Shown in pieces: positions 35,485-47,400 of a DNA stretch of 64,000 bases; position 1 is the first letter of the stretch; the number at the start of each line of letters is the position of its first letter. This stretch comes from Trematomus loennbergii. Taxonomy: Eukaryota; Chordata; Actinopteri; Perciformes; Nototheniidae. The notes beneath the pieces were generated by a model. The model had not been told where the DNA came from and ran no database searches. It saw nothing but the letters and a program-made list of their open reading frames with translations. Both the position numbers and the translations under genes were made by a program. The stretch covers positions 10,314,954-10,378,953 of the forward strand of contig JAAOOA010000060.1 in the NCBI GenBank assembly GCA_012861695.1. Reading direction: 5' to 3'.

Positions 35485-38400
35485 GTACTTACATGTCTGA
35501 GCCATAGATTTGTTTCCATGATCTGGTTCACCTCATCCTGGAAAGACAAGAAGAAGAAGAAAGAGAGTGTGTGTGAAAGAGGGGGAGCGTGTTGTTTGTA
35601 CTGCAGATGGGAATAAAGAGTGAGCACCATATGGAATTTAAAAAAAGGTAAACAAAAACGTAAGCCGAAAAAAAAAAAAAAATTCACAACATTTTCAAAA
35701 ATAAATGAGATTGATCCTCTAATCGTTGTCCTCTAGAGCGGGAGTTGGTGGACTGAAACGGTTGAGTAATAAAAGATGGAGGGGTTACAGATGTCACTTC
35801 CTCTCCACCTCTCTCCGTGACCCTGGTTCAGTTTGATTTGCAGTCAGTTGATTCTCAGAACTCCACATAAATCACATACAGTACAGGCCTGCGTCAGCAG
35901 ATACACTGTGCACAAGCAGATTTGTGAACATATGTGCAGAGACACACACACTATGACACATCCATACACACTCACCTTTAGATTAATCTCACCTAGCCCA
36001 GCAAGCCGATATAGCTACATATCAGCCCCAGCCTGAAAAAGGCTCCTGCAGGCAATTTCCTCTTAATCTGAGGATTTCCATTTTGAGCTGAAAACCTCTT
36101 TCACCGTGGGGATCTACAGCGAAACCCACTTCCCCCCCACCCGCATTAAATGTAACATTGCAAAGGCAAAACAACAGCGTATAACAACACCGTGTGACAT
36201 TTTCAGAATCCGTGAAATTGAGCAGACTAAATAAAGATTGTATTCACTTTCTGCTTTCACTTCTCTCGTTCCACGGCTTATCTTTTGCCTTTTCTGTAAA
36301 GGTAGTAAATATGATCAGGGCGCTTGTTGGAAGACGTCTTTCAGTTCACACAGACTCTCATGTACTGTTGAGAGGATGCTATTAATGCAACAACACGTTT
36401 GTTACATTCACTTTTGCTCTTGCAAGCTGAACAACCGTTGTATAGGTTGCTCTGATCTGTCCAAAAGGAGTTACATGGTTCATGTTTCTTAAAACTGCAA
36501 ATGAATTTAAATGTAAAATCAACATAAGTCCTGATCATACTTCCAAGTGTTTTAACACTCAAGTGTGACCCTTTGAATGCCAGTTAGGGATATTTTGCCA
36601 ATAACATAATCATTAATGCCACAGTTGTTTTTCATGGAGAAAAAACTGTTTACAAACTGTTACACTACAAACACTATATATTAATGGTATTCTCCTCTGA
36701 ATTTCAGAAATGTTACAATTTTAATTGCGGTTTGATGACAGTATGCCCTTGAATTGTTTTATGAATAAAAGTTAAAGATCACATATACGTGTGCTTCTTC
36801 TGTGACATGTTTATATGCTATACTGTTCAAAAAGCTCTTTATTGTTCTCATACTGCCTGTGCTGCAGCACCTCTTTCACCCTCTGTCTGAAACCAGACTG
36901 CTCTGATTGGTTAGCTGGCTGGCTCTGTTGTGGTCCACCGCATAGAGATGTCCCGCCTCTTAGCCTATCAGGTAAAATGTGTTAGCACATAGAAGCGTGA
37001 GTGTAACATACAGTAGTGATGTCACTTTGTTAGGAAAGTAGAAGTCTAATGGAGACGTTACTGGCAGTGTATGGAAGAGAAACTCCCTCTAAAGAGAACT
37101 TTGGGATTTTAGCATTTGGAGACCATTGATAACAGAATACAGGAAACGAAAAAACCCCAAAGAGCACATAAGGGCCTCTTTAAAATGACCATTTTCAGGG
37201 TTAAGCCTGGACTCTAGTTTGAAAGCCTAATATATTGGAATGCATAATGTTATGCAACATTAGCAATGGGTTCCAAAACGGTGGTTTTAATAGTAGGATT
37301 AGTTTTAATTGGACCTTTTTAGTTCATTAAGGGTCTGTACTCTGGCTACACAGTTTATTATCCAATCCAATCCAACTTTATATATAAAGCACTTTAAAAC
37401 CTCCAGACCAAAGTGCTGTACAGAGATACATAACATATAAAATCACACAGCTCAGCTCACAAAACATACAAATAAGTATAAAATCACATAAAAGATACGA
37501 ACACAAAACAAACCAGAATAAACGTAACAATTACAAAATTAAAATAAAAACAGCCATATAGTCAAAACAATATACCACTGAAAGCAAATAAAAGCAACAA
37601 TCTACTTGTTTACGAATGCTAAGGAGAAAAGGTGGGTTTTAAGACGGGATTTAAGACAGTGTGGGAGCCTGTCTGATTAGCAAGGGCAGGTCGTTCCACA
37701 GTTAGGGGCGGCAGCAGAGAAAGCACCGTCCCCTCTGAGCGTTGACTTTGTTTTGGCACCCTCAGGAGCAACTGATCAGCTGACCTGAGAGTGTGAGTGG
37801 GCGTGTAGCTGTGTAACAGCTCAGAGAGGTAGCCATGGCCAGGCCATTGAGGGCTTTAAAAGTAAATAAAAGAGTTTTAAAATGAATCCTCGAATGAATG
37901 GGCAGCCAGTGGAGTGAAGATAACATGGGGGAAATAACATTAAGTTATAGACTTACAGGAGCTATAGGAGCAGTTATAGAGCTGAGGTTGAATTTTCCCT
38001 CGCCAAATTCAATATCATATGCATTAGCAAAGCCAAAGAGATATAAAAATGAAGGCACAAGGTTTAAACACCTTGACATATTGTTGAGTCTTTACAAGCT
38101 TTGCGTACAAGTTATGATTAAAAATATGTGTTTGGATGTAAAGCTTACAACTTTGACCAGCTGCGAGATGGAGACCTCAAACTCCACAGTAACGGGGTCA
38201 GACACATTCTCCACTGGTCGGATGAACTGGTTATATCTTCTGAAGAGTTTCCTGAAGAGCCGGTCCTCTGCCTTGGATGAGAAGCAGCCTGCAACAGACA
38301 GAAAGGGTAGAGAGGGGCAGAGAAAGTGATCAGAGACTGGATGTTGATAAATGGAAGGAAAGAAGAGACTGAAAGAAAAAGAAGTGAAAGAAAGTTCAGT

Positions 38401-41400
38401 AGAAATGTAATTGCCTCTAAGAAGTCTGAAAGGCTGGCTAATCAATCACATAACTGTGAGAAAAAGAGACACCCCCTCTTTCAGTTTTGATGCCACACAT
38501 CACTAGCTCTTTTGAGTTTGTAGGTGAATGTTTTAAAATATTTCATGAATCATCTATAAAGAGGTCTCTTAGGATTACAGCTCCTCTGCTCAGATCATCC
38601 AAGTTAAAAGTCTACTTTGAAAAAGTCTGTGACATGAGTTTTTAGCGTTACTTTGTAGGACTTGGCACAGCATTGACAACTCTTCAGAGCAGGAAGCACC
38701 CATGTCCAGCCTGAATAAGTAGATAGTGGGTGTTTCTCAATCGCGAGTAAAGCTGCTTCAGAGCCACTATTTCAAGCATACTACGTCATCGAGTGCCGCC
38801 GAAGTACTGTTCCAATCTCCAGTATACTTGGAAATCTACCGAGCCCGGCGTACTCCGTTTGGAGAAATATCGAGTGTGCACACATGAGTAGACTTCGCGG
38901 TCTTAAAATCCCCACAATGCTTTGCGCACGGACCAATTTCCCCAAATCTGTGGCGGAAGATGTAATGCGGGGCCTCTCATATGACGCACACCTGCACACT
39001 TGCTAGCGTGTTCCTCTCTTTGTTTTCCGAATGTCAGGAAGTATTCTTGACTCGCTTCTGAAGCAAGATGCTCGGCAGACATGTGCTACCAAGCAAGCGT
39101 ACTCGCGATTGAGAAACACCCACTCTGTCATCTGGACTTTAGGATCCTTTGCTGGCTGCTTCATGTAATGACAGACAGGTAGCATTATGTACAGGTGGTA
39201 TTTGAACATTAACTAGACTAACCACAGTGACAAACATGTCCTCTTTTCTAGGTTGGTGTTGGCGCCTGAGTAGGTCCATTCACGAGTGCACAATTCATCA
39301 TAATTTATTTCTAAATATAGGTATGTGTTTGTTGGACTGGATTGGTGGTGTGGTTGTATACATAACGAAAATAGGAAAAGGACCTTGTTTACTAATTATC
39401 TAGGAAAGAGAGGCCTGAGGCACAATATCAGCATGTCTACCCAACAGAATGCACAGCAAGCTATTTTAACTTAGTGCAGAGGAGTTGAAGACTGTTGCCT
39501 GAGGATAGGCATGAAATGCTGAAAGTTGGCTTTTTCTTAGCACAGGCGAGGAAAAGTGTTTTCCGCCAATCTGAAATTCACTTATTTTTCCTTTAAACTA
39601 AATCCTCAGTGATATGTGACATAGATCCCAACCCAGGGTTTTTTTCTAAACTCTGCTACATTTATTATACATTTTTAAATGAGTAAACGTTTGTGTTTTG
39701 AGGCTATTAAAGCCCTTTGTCACCAACAGCCATTGAGTTACATCCGGTAACCACCATTTGTATTGTATTTTTTCCATTTTGAGTGGTGTATTCCACCATT
39801 CCCACTGGGGTTCAGAAAGCATATGAGGGATTTACAGCGACCTTTGTTATGTTTGAAAGCTAATCTCATGTATACCATCCTTTACAGTATTCTGCTTATT
39901 TTCAGGTTTAATAATTATATGTTGTTCCGCGATTATGACTTGTTTACATGCTTTAATTCAAAAAGCTCTTTATTTGTCTCATACTTCCTGTGCTGCAGCA
40001 CCTCTTTTAACCCTCTGTCTGAAACCAGGGCCCAGTCTGCTCTGATTGGTTAGCTGGCCGGATCTGTTGTGATTGATGAACCGCTTAGAGATGTCCCGCC
40101 CTTAGCCTGTAGTGTGTTTGAGCGCCAGCCAATAGAAGCGTGAGTGTTACATAGTGGTGTCATGTCACTGTCACTTAAGTAAACAAAGGACTACAATGGA
40201 GGTCTTTCAGACGGAGTGTGTGGAGAAATCCCTCTGGAAGGAACTTTGGGATTTTTGCCTTTGCAGACCATTTACACGCAAGAAAACCTATACCACACGA
40301 CAGGAAAGGGAAAATCCAAAAAAGCACAAGAGGGCCTCTTTAACAGAGTGACAGAGCTGTATTCAGATATTTGTAATGCTAATGTTAAACAAACATCCTA
40401 CTGCCCATGCTTCACATCCTGATATTAAATTATAAGCGCAATTTGTTTTGAACCCGATCGTTACTCAAAACAAAATGTATTACAACTAAATGTCAGGATG
40501 TCATTTTGAGCATTACAGGTTTACGTAATTACAAGCCAATGAAAACATCAAATTGACTATTATATCATATTTCTGACAACACATCCCCCTAAAGCCCACA
40601 CACTAGTACTCTAGATAACAGTTACACTGCATTCTCTACCAAGCTGAACCAGTCTTTGTTGGTTGTGTAAGCCGCAACAATTTCAAAGTGCATCATATCA
40701 AAGCCACAAGTTGGGTTCCCCACACAGTTTGCTACATACTGAGTCACAACGGTTATCCACTGCTGACATTTGTGAAAGTGATCGGCCCACTCTTCATCCT
40801 TCAAGACCCCTAGTGCTCCCAGAGTTCTCACGCTGATTTGCAAACATCTCGCTCGCTCCCATTCACTCTCTATAAATATCTAGATCAATACCAGATTCTT
40901 CACTGCTGGGTAACTCTTACCATCGTTGGGCACAGGAATATGTGTCAAGAGATCAGGCAAAAAGTGATGAAAAAGGCAGGAATAAAACAAACGGCATCAA
41001 AAAATACTGGAAGCATTGAGAAGATGTCTAGCTTTTATAGAACTTTACAGAAATGTTTTCACCTCAAAGACTTCAGCCTTGAGGTTGTTTTGTTTGTGTC
41101 TTCTTTTGTGAATACTATCCTTATTTGACTTAAACAACTGAAACTAAGTTTGGGACACATGAGAGAAAAATATCTTAATTAAAATGGACTTCTTAAGAGA
41201 GGCCTTGAAATCCTAATGATGAAACAGTGCTGACCCTATTACATCAAGATGTCTTTCTTAAAGGCAAATGATAACCCTCTTCATGAGAAAACAATGACAC
41301 CAGAAACAATTTGGTGCTGAACTCCCGGTGACAGCCCTATGGAGAGTAGATGAGAGGAGGAAAGAGAGACTGAAAGCAAAGCCTTCTTAAAATGTCACTC

Positions 41401-44400
41401 TGAAGATTAAGAAAATCCAGACTTCATCGCCTTCTGTCTGCTAGCTGCCTAGCATGTGCTAAACTATGCTAAATAGTATGTAAAGGGAGCATGGTGTCAA
41501 TCCTTTTGCATCTGATCTAAGTTAAGCAAAGAAATTCCACTAGACAAGTCAGGAGCAGTATTATTTGGGGAAGAAAAAGGAATAGAATAAAAAAGAAGAA
41601 CGAAGGATAGAAGGAGTCCATTTAATTAGAAGATAAAAGCAAAACATGGATAAATTAGACTAAAATGGACTGTCATGGCGTTGCTTCTAATTGTTGGTAT
41701 AATTACAAAGGCAGAGCTGCTCTCTGGTACACGTCCACCGACTAAACCAGCTTTTGATCAAAACAGAATCCACACGTCACACACGCACACAAAGGCACAC
41801 ATTTAACATGGTCAAATGCATTTTACGTTGAGAACCATAAAAGAACCAATTAAGAGCTACAGGTCTACCCGCTTTCATCTGGATTTGTCACATTTTCTCA
41901 CTCTCTTTCCATGTTTCTAATTATACGTCACCAAATTCTCTCACCAGTTTTCACTTGCTGCTTTCATCCTACTGGGATTAGCATAGCATGTGGCAAAGGT
42001 GCTGGGGTGAAAATGATTTAGCTAGACGAGAGTTAATGGAAAACAAAAGTCTCAATACAAGTGTATAATTTGAGTCATGATGACTAAATAAAACCAACAT
42101 AAAACCTTTTAAAATGAATCATGATCACAAATGAATCTTGCTATATTCATTGCTGCTATTAACTAAGTAACATGAACATTCTTCTAAATGAATGGTTTCT
42201 AGATCCCTCCCACATGGCAATTGTCAAATCTAGTCTAGCAATCTACTAGACTTACTACGGTGCTGTTGTAAGAGAGATACTCAGTGTTTTATGTGTGTCT
42301 TGAATATGTTAGGGCACGGACACATTAGCCAACATTAGCTTTGTGCTCATTTCAATTCTTTGCTAGCAAATGTGGCAACACAAACTTTCAATTCCAGTAG
42401 CGAAACAAATTAGCTACCTTAACTTTGGTTAGCTTTCAAGCAAATATTGCCCCAGAAGACAGTGGTCATTCGCCCACATTCACGACTGTGTGACCACCCC
42501 TGGGCTGTAGTCGTTAGCATGTCCGGTTAACTAGCTTACTAGCTACAGTAGTATTAAGCTAATGTTACTATCAGTAACTAGCAAGGGTTGTTAGTTTGAG
42601 GGGCATTCAGTAGTGTTACGGATCCTGGATGCTATTAGAATTACGTTTTTTAAACCAAATCATATAGTTAATTTTAATTAGCTAGCAAGAGAGGATAAAA
42701 TCTACCAGCGAATCCACCAGCAAAATTGGCGGTTGCAAGGTCTATCACAACATGGATCTCAGATTCATAGTTTTGACTATAATGTTTCACTTACACTCAA
42801 AGTTTACTCACAAGTCAACTTGCTGAGATCTACGAAGGTGTATGCATCATTAAGATAAGTCTATTTGGGCTAGAAACACATGCAGTCATATTACCTTTTC
42901 CACCTTTTTTTAATCTCTGAGCTTAAACCTTTTTTTAAAGCAGATTTTGAATTTAATGTCAGCCAGGTCAACTTTATTTCATATTACCTGATTAACCCTC
43001 TAGTCCAAACAGGGGATATATATTAACAAGCTAGTTTTGTCAGTTGGTTTAGTTGGCTATGTTTCGCCTGAAGAGTTAGTTTGTGATAACATAAACTAAA
43101 GTATCAATCATTATATAAAAATCGTATGTAAAGTATACGTTTTTCTATATGGTGAAACCTGCTTTTATTTAGTCATGTATTCATCTCCACTTGAAAAATG
43201 ACACCATTCATGCTTGTGGAATTTAGCAACTGATATAACTTAAAGTGAACCTATCATGCTATATTTGAATAATATATTGTAGGGCCATACCTATATAAAA
43301 CATGTCTGTGAAGTTCTTTTTTCAAAATACCAAACAGATCATGCATTTTAGCCATGCCTCATTTCGCTCTATTTGCTGTATTCCAGCCCTGTTTTTGCAA
43401 GGGCTGATTCTGTGGCAAATGAGCTGCAGCTGACCACGCCCCCCTGCAAAGGAGGGGGGTGAGGCACGAGCGTCATGTTACCATGCTGTTACCATGCCAC
43501 GGTAACCTCTCATTCCCCTGATAGGTGGAGAGTTGCCCATATAGGCGGAGCACCCCGTTTCTGACGTCAAAACAATTTCAAATCTGTATCAGTCTGTATC
43601 AGCTCCATTGCAGCCTCGTTTTTTAGAGATTTGGGTATGGAGGAAAAGAGAGAGGGTTGTGTTTTCTGACACTTGGTGAGTTCCCTGGAACACCGGGGAC
43701 ACATATTCATGTATAAAAGACGTACAAAAGTGCATTTTGCATGATAGGTCCCCTTTAATTTATTTAATTGATCTGTTTATATTGTCAATGTAATTTTAAA
43801 GCAGTTTTAAGAACACTTTGATATTATTATTAACAAATAATGTAAGTCCTGTTTTATACGTAATAAAGTATATTGTCATACATTTTTTGTATTATTTAAT
43901 GCACATCAATCATGTGTAAGCTTTACAGCATTTCTTTCCTATAGACGTAAATATGCTTACGCTTATGCTTGCTGTCTTTGCTGTTCAATTTGTTTATTGG
44001 TTGAGCTTATATTTTCAATCTGTATTGGAAGGGGCTGGAGGGGGAGAAGGACATATAATGAGTGATGGAGGAGAAGAGACCATTTTATGCGCTGTTTGAG
44101 AGGATACTGTGAGAGTGAGAGCCATTTAGCCTACCTTCTCCCCTGAGCATGCAAATGCTTTCAAAGGAGAGTGCAAGGGGGGGGTAAAAGAAAGCGAGAG
44201 ACGGGGGTGAATTCACGGAAGTGTGTATTCACTTTTGACATCTTCATCATGCACAATACCCGTATGGTAAACAATGTATAAAGAAGTAATGGCTCTCCGA
44301 TGAGCTAAAATGCTCCACATGTACTGTATTTTCTTTTGTGTCTGCAAAAGCTGCGTGAAAATGAGCTCAAGTCAACTGTAGGAGATTAAAGGAAGGGGTA

Positions 44401-47400
44401 GAAACTTAGAGAGATGGAGAAAGATGGAAGAGAGGACTGAGATTACACCGAGTAAGATGAAATAGGGAGCTGAACCTGAGAGATTTGTGAGAGAGAAAGT
44501 GTGGAGACAGGTGCAAAGAACCAGAGAAGATAGGATAGTGGGGCAGGGATAGGACTGTGTGAGTTTGTGAGTGTGAGAGAGTAATGGTGTGTGTGTGTCC
44601 AGTAAATGGAATAAAAAAAGGATGTGATGCCTACGACAGCAGAATGCTCTCTCTCATCGCAACTACAATATGTCAATACCTGCAAACAAGCTTCCATTTT
44701 TCTCTTCTTCCTGTGTTTTTGCAGCACATACATACTAATACATGTATGTATTCTGTTGAAAAAGAACAGATCTTTCGTCCCACAAGCCATCAAACTCCTT
44801 AATCAATGATGGCTAGGACGCACTGTTTACCCAGCTGGTCTGGCACTGTCCCCCTCCTCTCGCAATGAGGGCCTAGGCCCCTTGTCATGTCTGCCGATAT
44901 CGTTTTGTTTTACGTCTGTTCTTTTTAATCTGTGTCTATGTTGTTGTTAGTGACGTATGCCTTGTGATGTGCTGCAACCCATTTCCCCCTCGGGGACAAA
45001 TAAACGAATACTATACTATACTATATATACAGTGCTTTGAAGCCTTATGACATTCAAGGAAGACCGGACACGTATCTGCAAGCTCACACATTTTTTTATG
45101 AAGAAAGAGAATTACCTTTCTCCTCACGTTAAGAATGAGCGATTTAAATAGAAATTGCACGTTTCCCTCAAGGCATGTTCACCCAAAAAGTAGGTTACAT
45201 TCATTTGAATATGTTTCATGTAAGAGAGTCATTCAATCTTAATACGTTCAATATCTCTTCAGTAGTTTTGTATCATTTGGCCATGTTCAATTCGAGGTTA
45301 TTGGGTGTTAATGAGACCCCAAAGGGCCATGTTTCTTCCCTCTGGAGTTCAACAAACGTCATCTTAACCTTGAGAGAAGCAAAGTTGGAGAAATGAGGGG
45401 TCATGTCTGGGGTGGTACAGATATTATTTTACATTAAATGAGCTATCTTGTAATACCTTAAGTACTTGTAGATGTGAGTAAAAACGGTGAAAGTTATGGT
45501 GAAATCGATTAGGTAAAGATGTGTCCCTTTTCCCCTGTAGTGTTTGGAAAATGTATTGACTTTACAATACTTATTCTAAAAGCAAAATCATTGTTTTGCT
45601 CTGTGTTTTTACTGTGAAACAATCATTTTATTTCACCAGCACTTACATACACCCAACGTTTTATTTCTATCTATATTCTAAAGGTTTTTACAGAGGATGT
45701 GGTCTTCTATCATTCATAGCCTGATTTACATCATATTTTATAAATCCATAAAACATGGCGCCAAAAGTATGTAAATGAGCAACTTATGGTGCTTCGTTTG
45801 CATAATTACACATTATTAACAAAAACTGTTAATTTTGCTTTTGGGGTTTTACCTTTCCTGTGTGTTATATAGGTTTTGTGCGTGTAAATAACACAATGAC
45901 ATCACTATGTAACACTCATTTCTATTGTCTAGCGCTCTAACACATTGTTCACATAGAATGTTGTTCAACACATTGGGGCGGGACATGCGGTTGACCAATC
46001 ACAACAGAGCCGGCCAATCAGAGCAGACTGGACTCTGCAGAACAGGCAGTGTGAGACAAATAAAGACCTTTTTGAACATTAAAGCATGGAAACCTGTCAC
46101 AGAAGAGGCACAAAATACAAAAAGAACCTGAAAATTAGCATTATAGGGCCCCTTTAAAATGTAACCATGGGTTAAAAAGGGAAACCTGTATTGGCATTAT
46201 GTTTAAATTATGATGAAAACAATGTTGTATTCCTGTTCACCAACACTGGATGTGTGTATTATGAAGCAAGTACTGCAGTATGAGGTGTTCCCATTTATCT
46301 GAGACAGTTTGAGTTGAGCCACGCCCACACTGCTCTGTGTTCTGCTCTATAAATGTTACTATGATATAAGCCTTGTTTCCACGCGTCCACATGAACCATA
46401 AACACACACACACACACACACACAGGCACACCTCATCATCCCCACAGTTCATTGACTGGATCATCGGTCATGTGTTCAAATACATTAAGAGAGCAGCCTC
46501 TATTTCAAAACAAGGTCCAGTAACAGGAATATACCTACAGGCTGAGGTAACACATTAGTAGAAGCACATTTTGAAAACACCTGAGGCAACTTATAATGTA
46601 TATATCTGTCCATGCTATTTACTTTGACTTTGAAGTCATGTAGTGTGAAGGCACTGTTTACCATATATCAAAATAACAACAAATTGCAGCTAAAGCTCAA
46701 GTATAAATGTTATGTTAAAAAATTTGTATGTGACGGGACTACGGATGGAAACTAGCTCAAAGCTAAAATCCGGCTCATTTACATTTAAAAACATTATTTT
46801 GTTTAAAATGTTCATTAATGTGCACTGTCCCGGTTCAAATAAACAATTAAATGAAATGAAAGTCACATTCTGTTTGTAAAATGTTTCCTACCCTAAGCCC
46901 AGGAGAAGTTTAGGAAACGTTATTAGAGCCATCACAGTATGTATTTAGTCTGTAAGAGCAATACTGCAGTTTGCTGTCTGGTAGGTTAATGTTTCTAAGA
47001 TGGTGATGACTCACCCCTAGGGGAAAGGACTTTTCAATCAAGAAACACTGTATCACATCCTCATGGTCAAAGTTGAATTTAGGTGAACTGTGTGTCTGTT
47101 GGAGATCGTACTGAAACAGGGAATGTGTGCACGGATGTGTCTGTTGTGCATGCTGTCATATAAGATAGTGGGTGTTTGTGCGACTACCCCAAATCATTTG
47201 CAAATGTATGTGTAGAGTTGTCAGTTGTCCATCTGTTGAAACTGGTCTCATATTGCAGAGGTCATTGTGAGGCAGTGGATGTATGTACAAAAAGCAATGG
47301 ATTTAGTCTCCCACATTTAAGATTTAAGTTACAAAAATACAAACGTGTGCTTAAAGTCAAGACGCAATCTTACTTGAACCATGTGGCCTAAACGTAACCA

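Larger units (their letters stand above)
33051..35492 (-). other. chrna6 intron 3
   Basis: About 2.44 kb, GTAAGT donor. It holds a CA array and a TG array close to the donor (separate entries). No other element was recognised. Confidence 0.85.
35538..38148 (-). other. chrna6 intron 2
   Basis: About 2.6 kb, GTAAGC donor. It contains a MITE family 1 copy and an L2-like LINE-tailed repeat; the remainder is unremarkable. Confidence 0.85.

Noticed and set aside
40622..40843. 73-codon minus-strand frame with [14 protein letters not shown], thought of as a mariner transposase C-terminus
   Set aside because: The match is only a loose F-x3-C-x2-W pattern without the downstream catalytic or YFEGD-type motif, so I could not support it.
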